Virus record (IMG/VR): IMGVR_UViG_3300018421_000024
Location: 1-63,231 of that record
DNA: 63,231 nt
Strand: one strand, 5' to 3'
Source: a virus
Below the pieces are notes generated by a model, which worked only from the letters and a program-made list of their open reading frames with translations, was not told the DNA's origin and did not search any database. Shown piece after piece: positions 15,183-23,162 of the stretch. How positions within the stretch are numbered: position 1 is the first letter of the stretch; each line of letters starts with the position of its first letter. A program made the position numbers and the translations under genes.

Positions 15183-17486
15183 ATGGTAGCAGCAGTGTTG
15201 GGCGGAGTAGCAAGAGGTGCCTCAGCAATAGGACGCGGAGTTAGTAAGGTAACCGGTCTTATAAGGGGCACGAAAGGCGCTGCTCAAACCATGGGAACGG
15301 CCGCTAAAAGCCCCGGTATGTTAAAAAGATTTTTGGCCGGCGGAGGATTACTCGGCGGAGGCGGCGCAATAGGTTTTCTTGGTAGTGCTTTAGGTAGCAT
15401 GATGGGTGGCGGTAAAGAAACCGGTGGTGTTGAAGATGTCGAAATGGGTGAAAATGCAGTCAGCGGCGGTAGCGCAGAATCATCGTCTTCTTCTGTTACT
15501 CTCATTGATTTCTCTTCAATGATTAAAAATATTCCAGCACATGTGAGACAACTCAGCGATGTGCAGATGAATGTTAATTTTGGAGAAACCACGCTTATAA
15601 CAACTGATAATCTTGCCATTAAATACGACATCGAAGAGATGTTTGATAATGAGCAAGGTGAGTTAATTGTACCTGAACTTACACAAATATCAGTAACATC
15701 ACCTGAAATTGACGGCATACAACGTGCTCTTCTCAGAACAGCAGCAAATCTACAACTTCTAAACACGCAAATTGGCGGAGTTAATTCTCGGTTAGATGGA
15801 ATTGAAGAAGCAGTACTAGAAGCTTCCGATGCAAATCGTAGATCAATACTTGATGCTGAGAGAGAAGCAGATGAAAACGCATCAGAAGGAAAAAATAAAA
15901 AAGGTAAAATTGCAACAAGTATAGAAACTGCGAAAGAAGCAGTTAAAACAGGACTCAAGGCACTAGGTTTGGGTCTTCTCGGTGCCGCCGTTGGTGCTGT
16001 CTCATATTACTTAGGTGATGGTCTTCAAGAAATTGCTGACGGTGAAGAAGACGATGATGAAGTTTTTGATGACGATACTGCATTGGGTTCGTTTGCCAAC
16101 GATCTTCTTTTTGAAGACGATGGAACTCAAGGAGCATTAAATCTCGCAGCAACAGCAACCGGCGCAACAGCATTATTAGGCAGCGCGGCCGCAACTCTCG
16201 GTACTGGGGCGGTTGCAACGGGCGGTGCTGCTGTTGCCGCCGCCATGGCGCCTGTTGCTGCCGTTGCGGCTGCTGGTGCCGCGGGTTATGCTGTTGGAAC
16301 ACTTTTATATGAACATACTGGATTGAAAGAAGGTTTGTCAGCGATGAGCGATTCGATTATCGCAGGCGAATCAATTCCTATCGATTCTGCTACCAGTGTA
16401 GAGGAAATGAAAAGAAAGTATGGTAATAAACAAGGAGTTGAATTACTAGGCGATCTGTTAGGTGAAGGCGTATTCGATACTTCAGAAGCACCAGAAGATA
16501 TTATAGCGTTCTTCCGTGATAATACTCCTAACATAGACGAATATAATAAATTAAGTAAGGAATATGAAGAAAAATATGGTCGACCAATAACTTCTGCGTT
16601 GAACGATGCCTTAGGAGTAAAAGGTGTTGATAGTGTGTTCGACATGATTACAGAAACGTCAACGGCAAACTGGCGAGTCGAAAAATTGAAGTCTGGTGAA
16701 GAATTAATTTTCAATACGCCAGAAGCAGCAGCACATGCTCTGAAAGGACTACAAAGAATTGGATATACACCTGGAGGTAATCGTGCGCCATATCGAATAG
16801 AACCAGTTGTTGATGAGAACGGTGAACGAACAGGCCAAATACGTTTTATAGGTAATGAAGAATTTATTGTTGATCAAACAAATCAAAATAATGAAAATTT
16901 AATTTATAATTCAATAAGTGAAGCAAGAGCAGGCGCTGAATCACTCGGTTATCAATCATACAGAATACAACCGATTGGTGATGAAGACATGGGACCATAT
17001 CGGGTAATACCTCTGGATCAATCTGGAGCACCGACAACAAATCAACCTAATGTTGTTCCAACATCTACACCTGAAACAGAATCAAGTCAATCTAATGTTG
17101 TTGCAACATCTACACCTGAAACAGAAACAAGTCAATTGGTTGATAACTACAAACCAATGTCAGCAACTAATATTCAGCCTGAGGATTTAATTTATAATTC
17201 AATAAGTGAAGCAAAAGAAGGCGCTGAAGAATTAGGTTTTGAAGAATATAGAATAGAACCGATTGTTGATGAAGAAGGAAACGACACTGGTCAACATCGA
17301 CTCGTCAATAAATCATCAGAAGATCAAGTAGCGATGGTTCTTCCTTTCATCGTACCTTCATCACCGCGTAGAGCGCCACAACCAATATCGGCTAGATCAG
17401 GTGAAGGTCCAAAATCAAATGTCGAGAGGCCGCATCCTCATAGAAGAACGTCTGATACTTACGGTCAACAGACTCACTACACATAA
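15183..17486 (+). CDS. Tape-measure-like / large tail protein with C-terminal repeats
   Basis: A 767-residue protein following the gp26 fusion with no gap; GGAAG lies nine bases upstream. The N-terminus is Gly/Ala-rich and hydrophobic (AGGGLLGGGGAIGFLGSALG), with a helical region at about 195-265 and further Ala-rich hydrophobic stretches at 260-390, as in tape measures or the T4 hub protein gp29 (590 residues). The C-terminal third has three copies of a module of about 45 residues, two with a LIYNSISEA opening and all with YRIEP or YRIQP. Tape-measure identity is inferred from position after the chaperone. Confidence 0.6.
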   Translation: MVAAVLGGVARGASAIGRGVSKVTGLIRGTKGAAQTMGTAAKSPGMLKRFLAGGGLLGGGGAIGFLGSALGSMMGGGKETGGVEDVEMGENAVSGGSAESSSSSVTLIDFSSMIKNIPAHVRQLSDVQMNVNFGETTLITTDNLAIKYDIEEMFDNEQGELIVPELTQISVTSPEIDGIQRALLRTAANLQLLNTQIGGVNSRLDGIEEAVLEASDANRRSILDAEREADENASEGKNKKGKIATSIETAKEAVKTGLKALGLGLLGAAVGAVSYYLGDGLQEIADGEEDDDEVFDDDTALGSFANDLLFEDDGTQGALNLAATATGATALLGSAAATLGTGAVATGGAAVAAAMAPVAAVAAAGAAGYAVGTLLYEHTGLKEGLSAMSDSIIAGESIPIDSATSVEEMKRKYGNKQGVELLGDLLGEGVFDTSEAPEDIIAFFRDNTPNIDEYNKLSKEYEEKYGRPITSALNDALGVKGVDSVFDMITETSTANWRVEKLKSGEELIFNTPEAAAHALKGLQRIGYTPGGNRAPYRIEPVVDENGERTGQIRFIGNEEFIVDQTNQNNENLIYNSISEARAGAESLGYQSYRIQPIGDEDMGPYRVIPLDQSGAPTTNQPNVVPTSTPETESSQSNVVATSTPETETSQLVDNYKPMSATNIQPEDLIYNSISEAKEGAEELGFEEYRIEPIVDEEGNDTGQHRLVNKSSEDQVAMVLPFIVPSSPRRAPQPISARSGEGPKSNVERPHPHRRTSDTYGQQTHYT

Positions 17487-17508
17487 AAAACCCCGCCGAA
17501 GCGGGGTT
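17484..17508 (-). terminator. Rho-independent terminator of gp32 (UUCG tetraloop)
   Basis: On the minus strand AACCCCGC-TTCG-GCGGGGTT is followed by a run of T, an ideal intrinsic terminator with a C(UUCG)G loop, 19 bases after the gp32 stop. It also separates gp32 from the convergent plus-strand block, whose last stop codon overlaps the T-run. Confidence 0.88.
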
Positions 17509-17526
17509 CAAAATCACCAGAACGAT

Positions 17527-18441
17527 TTATTCAGCAGCGAGTTTCTTGAAAAAATCTAGAGACTCGTCATCATCATCAAAGTTCTGTTGTTTTGGTTCTT
17601 CAGGTTCTTGAATCTGTTGAACCTTAGGTTGTGCAACAGGCGGTGTCCAAGCAGGCGCATCTTCTTCATCATATGATTCAGCACTCGTCTGTACCTGTGC
17701 TTCACCCAAAACCTTTGCAAGTTTTGCAGAGAGTTCAGCATACGACTTGTAGTTAGCTGGATCAACAAACTCATTGAGTCCGTGTTCGGAGTTCCATACT
17801 GATTCAAGTTCTTCATCGTCATCAAACAATGCAGAGGGAGAATCGAACGCAGACTTATCATAGTTGCGATAACCTTCTACTTGACGGATGCGAAGACGGA
17901 AGTTTGCACCTTCCCAGAGATCAAAGGGATTGACCGCATCTTCATCTTCAAATTGAGGATGCATCAGATCATTGATCTTGTCGAAGATTTTCTTACCGTA
18001 CTCGTACAGAAAGACCTTGCCTTCATTCGAAGGGTTCGCAGGATCACTCACAACATAGATGTTGCTGATGTGATGCAGACGGCGTTTCTGTTTTCGAGCG
18101 ACTTCTTTATCAGCATCGATACCAGAGTTCCACAGTTTAGAGTTATACTCTGAGACAGGATCATCTTGACCAATAGTGGTCAATGACTTCTCAATGTACC
18201 AACCACCAGGTCCTTGAAAACCGTGGTCCCAGTATCGAACAAAAGGAACTTCTTCACCTTGCGGTGCAGGCAGGAAACGAATGATAGCAGAACCGTTACC
18301 GGCTTTATCTACTGTAGGTTTCCAGAATCGGTCGTCAGCACCGCCAGAGTTGTTATTGCTCTGTGTCTTTTCAGCGGCTGCTGAGAGTTTTTCGAATTGT
18401 GAAGCACGAGACTTCTTGAGTTGTGAAAACGAATTTGTCAT
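17527..18441 (-). CDS. gp32: Single-stranded DNA-binding protein gp32
   Basis: A 304-residue gp32 (T4: 301). The N-terminal LKKSRASQFEKL is the basic LAST-type cooperativity motif. The core DDRFWKPTVDKAGNGSAIIRFLPAP, VRYWDHGF, PVSEYNSKLWNSG and KVFLYEYGKKIFDKI follows the family. The C-terminus (DDDDESLDFFKKLAAE) is the acidic tail that recruits gp59 and other partners. The protein has no cysteine at all, so the zinc site of T4 gp32 is absent, as in other marine T4-like phages. It is followed by a strong terminator and preceded by two near-identical 17-19 base repeats. Confidence 0.95.
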   Translation of the reverse strand: MTNSFSQLKKSRASQFEKLSAAAEKTQSNNNSGGADDRFWKPTVDKAGNGSAIIRFLPAPQGEEVPFVRYWDHGFQGPGGWYIEKSLTTIGQDDPVSEYNSKLWNSGIDADKEVARKQKRRLHHISNIYVVSDPANPSNEGKVFLYEYGKKIFDKINDLMHPQFEDEDAVNPFDLWEGANFRLRIRQVEGYRNYDKSAFDSPSALFDDDEELESVWNSEHGLNEFVDPANYKSYAELSAKLAKVLGEAQVQTSAESYDEEDAPAWTPPVAQPKVQQIQEPEEPKQQNFDDDDESLDFFKKLAAE

Positions 18442-18461
18442 ATGTATTTCCTTGTATTAAC

Positions 18462-18517
18462 AATGTATAAACAGTGTATTTTCTTGTCCACATTATTCAT
18501 AATGTATACAGTGTATT
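18462..18517 (-). repeat. Paired repeats upstream of gp32 (possible operator/promoter)
   Basis: AATGTATAAACAGTGTATT (18462-18480) and AATGTATACAGTGTATT (18501-18517) differ only by two inserted bases. On the gp32 strand they read AATACACTGT followed by TATACATT. They lie 21 and 60 bases before the gp32 ATG, inside the 85-base gap to gp59. They could be tandem promoters or binding sites for an autoregulator; no T4 counterpart is recognised. Confidence 0.5.
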
Positions 18518-18526
18518 CTACAGGTA

Positions 18527-19102
18527 TTACTCGTATATGTCAAGCAAAACCTGTTTGTACCTATGATAATCTATCTTTGAGTTTATGAAGGGTGCGTACT
18601 TCTCAATACCTTTCTTCATTCTAGGCCACAACAGTTTGTCATCAATCTGTGCATCCCAGTAGTCGAAACACTTCACGACTCTCTGAATGATTACCATCGT
18701 TTCTGGTGATACTGCCTTTCGTTTGTATGCAAATACAATCTTAGGCCATTCACCATCTCTTACTGTCAGTGCGTCATCTAATGAATCGAACTCTGACATT
18801 TCAGTCTTGAAGATATACTCCATCGACTGAATTCTTTTCTGCATGTCGGCGAATGCAGATTTATATTCTTCAGAAAAAAGATCACCGACCCACAAGTCTG
18901 GTTTCTTCATGAATGATGATACCAGATACATATCTAAATCTTTTTTCTTTGATAATTTATAGAAGTGATACTTATCTTTTCTCACTTCAAATTTTGTCAC
19001 ACTTGCATTGATAACTCCACTATACTTGAAGTAATCATAACTGTCTGATGTAAAGTGAAGTTTCAATGCATGAAATAATTTATACGCATCAAATGGTGTC
19101 AT
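18527..19102 (-). CDS. gp59: Helicase loader gp59
   Basis: A 191-residue gp59 homologue (T4: 217). It shows the family pattern AYKLFHALKLHF near the N-terminus, RKDKYHFYKLSKKKDLDMYLVSS and the conserved WVGDL box, with a helical C-terminal half. gp59 binds fork DNA and gp32 and loads the gp41 helicase. Its ATG overlaps the gp33 stop (ATGA), and the gene order 33-59-32 is the same as in T4. Confidence 0.85.
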   Translation of the reverse strand: MTPFDAYKLFHALKLHFTSDSYDYFKYSGVINASVTKFEVRKDKYHFYKLSKKKDLDMYLVSSFMKKPDLWVGDLFSEEYKSAFADMQKRIQSMEYIFKTEMSEFDSLDDALTVRDGEWPKIVFAYKRKAVSPETMVIIQRVVKCFDYWDAQIDDKLLWPRMKKGIEKYAPFINSKIDYHRYKQVLLDIYE

Positions 19103-19350
19103 AACGGTAATTGCGAAGACTTCTCCAGAAAGTTTAGTGATTCAGCATCTTCTTGAAGTTTAGCTTTCAATAATGCATTCTTACGAATAAAATCGCCGAT
19201 ACTTTCTATTTCAAGATCCTTCTTTTCACAGTAATGCAGTACAGCATCGAGGTAACTCACTTCTTCTGAATTACCCCGGATGATTTCTATTTCTTTTAGA
19301 AACTTAGCAACATCTTTTGACTGTAGTGCGTCATTATTAATTGATTGCAT
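19099..19350 (-). CDS. gp33: Late promoter co-activator gp33
   Basis: An 83-residue protein with the short form of gp33 found in marine T4-like phages: KDVAKFLKEIEIIRG, then SYLDAVLHYCEKKDLEIESI and the C-terminal EDAESLNFLEKSSQLPL. T4 gp33 has 112 residues and links RNA polymerase to the gp45 sliding clamp through a C-terminal hydrophobic motif (the LNFL here is a candidate). Its presence is consistent with the TATAAATA motifs in the window. Confidence 0.82.
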   Translation of the reverse strand: MQSINNDALQSKDVAKFLKEIEIIRGNSEEVSYLDAVLHYCEKKDLEIESIGDFIRKNALLKAKLQEDAESLNFLEKSSQLPL

Positions 19351-19355
19351 CCGAA

Positions 19356-19688
19356 TTACTCGTCTTTCTTAGCAGCAGATTCAAGATCAGCAACCATCTT
19401 TGCCTTTGTTTTGCGCTTGTCAAGTTCAACACCAATTTCACGACCGAGTTCTTCGATCTTGTCTTTGGTCATCTTCATGAGTTCGTCAGCAGAAGGAATC
19501 GCACCAAGAGTTGCCTTCAGTTCATCGATCTTGTCTTCGATCTCTTCGACTTCCTCAGCGAGTTCGTCTACAGCTTCATCAGCTTTGTCCGTTGCCATGT
19601 CCATGAAGGCAAGAATCGGATGTCTATAGAACCAAGCACCGCCCAACACAGCACCAACTACAACAACAAAAATAATAAATTCGAACAT
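19356..19688 (-). CDS. Membrane-anchored coiled-coil protein
   Basis: A 110-residue protein with an N-terminal membrane segment (FIIFVVVVGAVLGGAWFY) and a highly charged helical remainder (AEEVEEIEDKIDELKATLG), predicted coiled coil. AGGAGAG lies about five bases before the ATG, and an exact TATAAATA late motif sits about 32 bases upstream, so expression is late even though the gene lies beside gp33 and DUF932. A role in lysis or the envelope is possible but not shown. Confidence 0.7.
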   Translation of the reverse strand: MFEFIIFVVVVGAVLGGAWFYRHPILAFMDMATDKADEAVDELAEEVEEIEDKIDELKATLGAIPSADELMKMTKDKIEELGREIGVELDKRKTKAKMVADLESAAKKDE

Positions 19689-19719
19689 TTCTCTCTCCTA
19701 ATTGAGTGAACAACGATAC

Positions 19720-19727
19720 TATTTATA
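19720..19727 (-). promoter_or_regulatory. Late promoter -10 (TATAAATA)
   Basis: Exact TATAAATA on the minus strand between a terminator and the membrane coiled-coil gene. It directly follows the T-run of the upstream terminator, so one transcription unit ends and a late one begins within about 40 bases. It may also transcribe gp33 and gp59. Confidence 0.78.
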
Positions 19728-19738
19728 AAAAAAGGGAG

Positions 19739-19760
19739 GGTGCAGGTCTCTCCCTGCACC
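19739..19760 (-). terminator. Intrinsic terminator after DUF932 gene
   Basis: GGTGCAGG-GAGAGA-CCTGCACC on the minus strand, an 8-bp stem, followed by CTCCC and seven T. It lies 16 bases after the DUF932 stop. An alternative pairing of GGGAG with CTCCC would move the stem closer to the T-run. Confidence 0.75.
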
Positions 19761-19775
19761 GTTTCTCCCAAAGTG

Positions 19776-20780
19776 TTATGCCGCTTCGGCATACTCAACT
19801 GCAAGACCCAAGGCGTTGATGTTACGATCCTTGTTCGTGCCATACCAAACAGACTGCATACGAGTATCAGGATTGTGTCCTGTGGTGTGATTGGTCATGT
19901 ACGTGACTGCATTGTAAGCAGACCACCATGAACCAGCACCAAACTCAGCACCAGGTTGGGTCTCAACAATCTCCATCGCCTCAACAGCATTGCGTGATGC
20001 GACCTTCTCGCCTGCTTTGAACTGCTTCATCAACTCGTCAAACGAGACAGCACCAGACTTGGTAGAAGTCTTAGGAAAGACGCGAGTGAAGTACTCAAAC
20101 AGAGAGTCTTGAGTGTATCGCTTCTCGCTCAGGAACTGAGCCATCTCGCGATACTTGTCCATCTTCTCGTGTGCTTCATTGAGCGCCATCTTCACTTTCT
20201 CTGCATCAAACGATGAACGGTGATTCAGTGAGATGCCGAGAGACGCTTTGCCACTCAACGACATCGACAGCGTGTTGTTGCACACGACACGGATCGGAGT
20301 GAAACGAATGTCAACACCCTTGCCGTAGTTATGAGGGTTAGACAGAAGCAGGTAAGAATCGACCTGATCTTTTCCACCAAACAGTGAGAAAGACTCGTTG
20401 ACTTTCGCAAGACCCCAGATGATCTGTCCGTCTTTGAGAGAACCTGCGGTATGCATTGACATGCCACCCGCTTTCACGTAGTCATCGAAGAACTCAAACG
20501 CCTCTTCGTTCTGGACAGGAATCCAGTTGTCAGAAACGATATCAAGATACTTGTTATCGCTTGAACGAACAAGCGCCTGACGCTTAGGTGCGCGTACCAT
20601 CTCACCGTTGCGAGAATAGAACACATCCTCTTTCTCTACAGTCCAGTCAAGACCAGCGGCTTGCATCATCTCTTGTGGAGTCAGGTCATCCCCGACTTGA
20701 ACACCAAGACCGTGCCAAGGTACCTCACCAACATAAGCCATTTGAGCCTGACCGTTTACAAATTCAATTTCATGTGCCAT
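19776..20780 (-). CDS. DUF932 / phage-plasmid-like protein
   Basis: A 334-residue DUF932 protein of the TIGR03299 type. The opening (YVGEVPWHGLGVQV, about residues 16-29), DWTVEK, then the central LLLSNPHNYGKGVDIRFTPIRVVCNNTL block and the C-terminal GSWWSAYNAVTYMTNH with DTRMQSVWYG are family hallmarks. The biochemical role of the family is unknown; it is common in phages and plasmids. A TTGACA-17-GATAAT promoter lies just upstream and a terminator just downstream, so it is a single-gene, probably early, transcription unit. Confidence 0.88.
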   Translation of the reverse strand: MAHEIEFVNGQAQMAYVGEVPWHGLGVQVGDDLTPQEMMQAAGLDWTVEKEDVFYSRNGEMVRAPKRQALVRSSDNKYLDIVSDNWIPVQNEEAFEFFDDYVKAGGMSMHTAGSLKDGQIIWGLAKVNESFSLFGGKDQVDSYLLLSNPHNYGKGVDIRFTPIRVVCNNTLSMSLSGKASLGISLNHRSSFDAEKVKMALNEAHEKMDKYREMAQFLSEKRYTQDSLFEYFTRVFPKTSTKSGAVSFDELMKQFKAGEKVASRNAVEAMEIVETQPGAEFGAGSWWSAYNAVTYMTNHTTGHNPDTRMQSVWYGTNKDRNINALGLAVEYAEAA

Positions 20781-20824
20781 GATATATTTCCTCTTCAGTT
20801 AAGTTTTTACCACACTATGGATTA

Positions 20825-20853
20825 ATTATCTCAAAAAAATTGTTCGTTGTCAA
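20825..20853 (-). promoter_or_regulatory. Sigma70-type promoter for DUF932
   Basis: On the minus strand TTGACA (20853-20848), a 17-base spacer and GATAAT (20830-20825). The -35 overlaps the stop codon of the upstream gene. Only one mismatch from consensus in 12 positions. Confidence 0.8.
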
Positions 20854-21230
20854 GTTTTTTCGAAAACTTTTTGCCAAACATTATCAGCAGTGAACACAAA
20901 ACTACCAACAAACTCAAAACGGTCCCAGTTCTCTATCATGCTTAGAATATGATCAGTACCAGTCCAATAAAGATGATATACTGTACCGACTCTAGGTATA
21001 AAATTGTACCTTGCGTTGTAGACCAGTTCGGTCTCTTTAGCCAATCGAACAATTTCATCATACTCTTTCTGTAATGCATCGATGCGGCCTTTAAAATAGT
21101 TTGCTGCATTAACACCGCGTTCGTTTTTGAAGGTATCAACATCTGGAATGACAATCTGAGGCGCACTGATGTTACTGCCATAAGGTAGAATGTTTGCGTC
21201 TTCAGAAAAACTATCAGGTCGTTTCGACAT
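20850..21230 (-). CDS. DUF2452-like conserved protein
   Basis: A 126-residue protein. The ATG at 21230 is chosen because AGGAGG lies five bases before it and the stop of the upstream gene overlaps it (TAATG); longer in-frame starts give an atypical Arg/Trp-rich extension. The opening RPDSFSEDANILPYGSNISAPQI and the later VGTVYHLYW match a small family (DUF2452-like) found in phages and bacteria with no known function. It is the last gene of the accessory cluster read from the promoters at 22-23.6 kb. Confidence 0.78.
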   Translation of the reverse strand: MSKRPDSFSEDANILPYGSNISAPQIVIPDVDTFKNERGVNAANYFKGRIDALQKEYDEIVRLAKETELVYNARYNFIPRVGTVYHLYWTGTDHILSMIENWDRFEFVGSFVFTADNVWQKVFEKT

Positions 21231-21547
21231 TACCTCCTCATATGAGCGATATCGGTCGCTTCTTGCTGATTGATTACGGGAACTGCGTTTGACTTGTGCA
21301 TTGTTGCGATGCCAGTAACAAGCGTTCCAGTGTAACGAGGTGTTTCTCTGCGTGGCGCAGTTCCATTGTCTGTACTGCGAGATGCACACAGATCAAACCC
21401 AGAATCACGGCGATACACGCTAGTGGGTACATAGGGTTTGAACGAAGGCGGTTGATATTTTTGATATACTTCTCCACGGGTTTTACTCTTCTTCCGTTTT
21501 CGACCAGACATATCATACTTATACGAATTAGTAAACATCATACCCAT
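21230..21547 (-). CDS. Conserved hypothetical phage protein
   Basis: A 105-residue basic protein with GGAG seven bases before the ATG. It contains RKRKKS, a Pro/Tyr-rich YQKYQPPSFKPYVP, and a C-terminal YTGTLVTGIATMHKSNAVPV block ending in DIAHMRR. I recall similar proteins in marine T4-like phages; no function is known. Its last codons carry the AGGAGG that serves the next gene, so the two are translationally coupled. Confidence 0.75.
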   Translation of the reverse strand: MGMMFTNSYKYDMSGRKRKKSKTRGEVYQKYQPPSFKPYVPTSVYRRDSGFDLCASRSTDNGTAPRRETPRYTGTLVTGIATMHKSNAVPVINQQEATDIAHMRR

Positions 21548-21549
21548 AA

Positions 21550-22188
21550 CTATACTCCTTCACGAGCTGCGCGAACTTTCTCCATATGTCGCTTAGACTT
21601 CAACCATGATTCAGGATCGCGGGGTTTCGGCAGTGATAGTTTTAGTTTACGTGATTTGAATTCAGATTTCAAGAATTGCGCTGCATCACGTGAGATAAAT
21701 CGCGAAACAAGTTTCAACAGGTTAATTCGAAACTGTACGCTGTGATTCATACACTTGGGTAAACAGTGAGTCATTTCATGAATCATGGTGTACTCATCGA
21801 GACCCGTTTTGGTTGACAACTCTATCATGTGTCCCCACGAACGACCAGCGGTGCGGCGACCCATACGTTTGTTATCGATCAAAGACACTGATCGACCGTT
21901 CGACAACTCATTCCACAACTTGGAATTAAGTATCTGTTTCATTCGTTTCTCAGCTTCATTGATAGACTTGAAATTCTTAATCGAATCTTTCATCTTTCGC
22001 TGCATCGCCCATTCTGACCTGTACACCTTCATACGGTCAGAGTCACGAGAGCCGTTCATGCCGCCTCTCTCTGAAGCGCGTGTTTTATTGCTGTAGTATT
22101 TACAGTATTGTTCAATGTCAGAAGGATGCCAATCAGAATCACGTAATGAATCAATCAATTGCTTAGGCGCATTATAAAAGTAATACAT
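21550..22188 (-). CDS. SprT-like putative zinc metalloprotease
   Basis: A 212-residue protein with HEMTH at residues 137-141 and a further His at 149 followed by SVQF, the arrangement of SprT-like metallopeptidases (HExxH, then H-x-x-x-F). The rest is strongly basic (many Lys and Arg), suggesting nucleic-acid binding. Eukaryotic SPRTN proteases of this type degrade DNA-protein crosslinks; whether this phage protein does so is inference. Its ATG overlaps the stop of the preceding 61-residue gene (TAATG). Confidence 0.65.
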   Translation of the reverse strand: MYYFYNAPKQLIDSLRDSDWHPSDIEQYCKYYSNKTRASERGGMNGSRDSDRMKVYRSEWAMQRKMKDSIKNFKSINEAEKRMKQILNSKLWNELSNGRSVSLIDNKRMGRRTAGRSWGHMIELSTKTGLDEYTMIHEMTHCLPKCMNHSVQFRINLLKLVSRFISRDAAQFLKSEFKSRKLKLSLPKPRDPESWLKSKRHMEKVRAAREGV

Positions 22189-22373
22189 TACGCTGTTTCC
22201 TCAACAAATGCGTTCTCTTCATCAACTATATCCATCAGATCAACACGCAATTCTGCTATCAATCTAATGGTATCATTCGACACTGCACCAGGTCGAACAG
22301 AGTTGACGGAGTGAATACAGTTCATTGCTTCATTCAAAGCATCCAGTTTTTCACTTGCTTTTTCGATTTTCAT
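22188..22373 (-). CDS. Small acidic helical protein, unknown
   Basis: A 61-residue protein, KASEKLDALNEAMNCIHSVN then RLIAELRVDLMDIVDEEN, predicted all-helical. Its ATG overlaps the stop of the upstream gene at GCAGCGTAATG and its own stop overlaps the next ATG in the same way. The coupling on both sides supports it as a real gene. No family is recognised. Confidence 0.7.
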   Translation of the reverse strand: MKIEKASEKLDALNEAMNCIHSVNSVRPGAVSNDTIRLIAELRVDLMDIVDEENAFVEETA

Positions 22374-22879
22374 TACGCTGCCTCCTGAGGAGCATACTTG
22401 TCAAACCACGCGCTGAGGTCCTTGTAAAGGACCACATCGCCATTTACCATCTCATAAGAGACACCATGATGCACCCGAGTGCCATCGTTCAGCACATCAT
22501 AAGCACTAAACTGCTTCGCAATCTCATGGCGCATATAGCCGTACTCACCGTTAATGGTGGTGCGGTGGAAGGACACACGGTCCTCCTTCACAGTACCAAA
22601 GTACGGAGTATCCCACTCCTCACAGTGGTCCTCGACACGAAAGTCGATGTCATCGACCACAGTCTCGCCGATTGAGTACTCCTCCCACGCCTCACTCTTC
22701 TCAGTGATAGCGGCCTCAACACGCGCCCACCACTCGGGGTCCACGTTCTCCTCGATGGAGACATTGAAGATGTAGGTGTTGCCACCTTTGAACTTCCAGT
22801 ACTGCGGGCACTCGCCCTCGCCATCCCAGTCGTGGGCACCGTAGTTTTCGCGGATTTGGGTTTGAATAATTGCTTTCAT
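22373..22879 (-). CDS. Conserved early phage protein, unknown
   Basis: A 168-residue acidic protein. The opening MKAIIQTQIRENYGAHDWDG and CPQYWKFKGGNTYIF is a recurrent phage family without assigned function. AGGA lies seven bases before the ATG. It is the first gene behind the CRP-type promoter at 22910-22952 and is followed by three to four overlapping genes, so this promoter drives 22879 down to 20850. Confidence 0.75.
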   Translation of the reverse strand: MKAIIQTQIRENYGAHDWDGEGECPQYWKFKGGNTYIFNVSIEENVDPEWWARVEAAITEKSEAWEEYSIGETVVDDIDFRVEDHCEEWDTPYFGTVKEDRVSFHRTTINGEYGYMRHEIAKQFSAYDVLNDGTRVHHGVSYEMVNGDVVLYKDLSAWFDKYAPQEAA

Positions 22880-22909
22880 ATCAATGTCCTTTCATCAAAT
22901 TACGGGAGT

Positions 22910-22952
22910 ATTATATCAAAACCAGACGCACCTGTCTGTGAACTGGTTCACA
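22910..22952 (-). promoter_or_regulatory. Extended -10 promoter with CRP-like palindrome (copy 1)
   Basis: On the minus strand the palindrome TGTGAACCAGTTCACA (22952-22937), which is TGTGA-N6-TCACA, is followed after 21 bases by TATAAT (22915-22910), itself preceded by TGA as in extended -10 promoters. The palindrome centre is at -41.5 if transcription starts seven bases after the -10. No -35 hexamer is present. This is the geometry of class II CRP-activated promoters. A second copy lies at 54409-54451. Confidence 0.75.
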
Positions 22953-22970
22953 AAACCGAGCGTGAATATT

Positions 22971-23162
22971 TCACAGACAATAGTCGGTCAAATCAAACGG
23001 AGTGAAGGTGTACAACGGAGCACCAATCTCTTGGCCGCACAGGCGCGCTTGAATGCACCATTCATCCCATTCTTCATTAAAGAAGACATTAACAATACCA
23101 ACATAGGTATTGAACTCCGGTGAAAACGCGGTTTTGTACATTTTCAGTTTTGCTTCAGTCAT
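22971..23162 (-). CDS. Small protein, unknown
   Basis: A 63-residue protein with FNTYVGIVNVFFNEEWDEWC and a C-terminal FTPFDLTDYCL. Its ATG overlaps the preceding stop at GCTGCGTAATG. The stop lies just before the CRP-type promoter region and within a TGTGAAATATTCACG inverted repeat. No family recognised; tight coupling is the main evidence for reality. Confidence 0.65.
   Translation of the reverse strand: MTEAKLKMYKTAFSPEFNTYVGIVNVFFNEEWDEWCIQARLCGQEIGAPLYTFTPFDLTDYCL

Noticed and set aside
15284-16714. Long open frames antisense to the tape-measure-like gene (up to 224 residues).
   Set aside because: They lie opposite a Gly/Ala-rich coding region that creates stop-free antisense frames, have no ribosome sites and low-complexity Ser/Leu-rich products.
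19658-19843. A 61-residue minus-strand frame across the terminator and late promoter.
   Set aside because: It overlaps the DUF932 end in another frame and runs through a strong hairpin; no ribosome site.
22961-22975. CGTGAATATTTCACA as a third CRP site.
   Set aside because: The half-sites are five bases apart rather than six and it is not placed at -41.5 of a recognisable promoter; left as an inverted repeat only.
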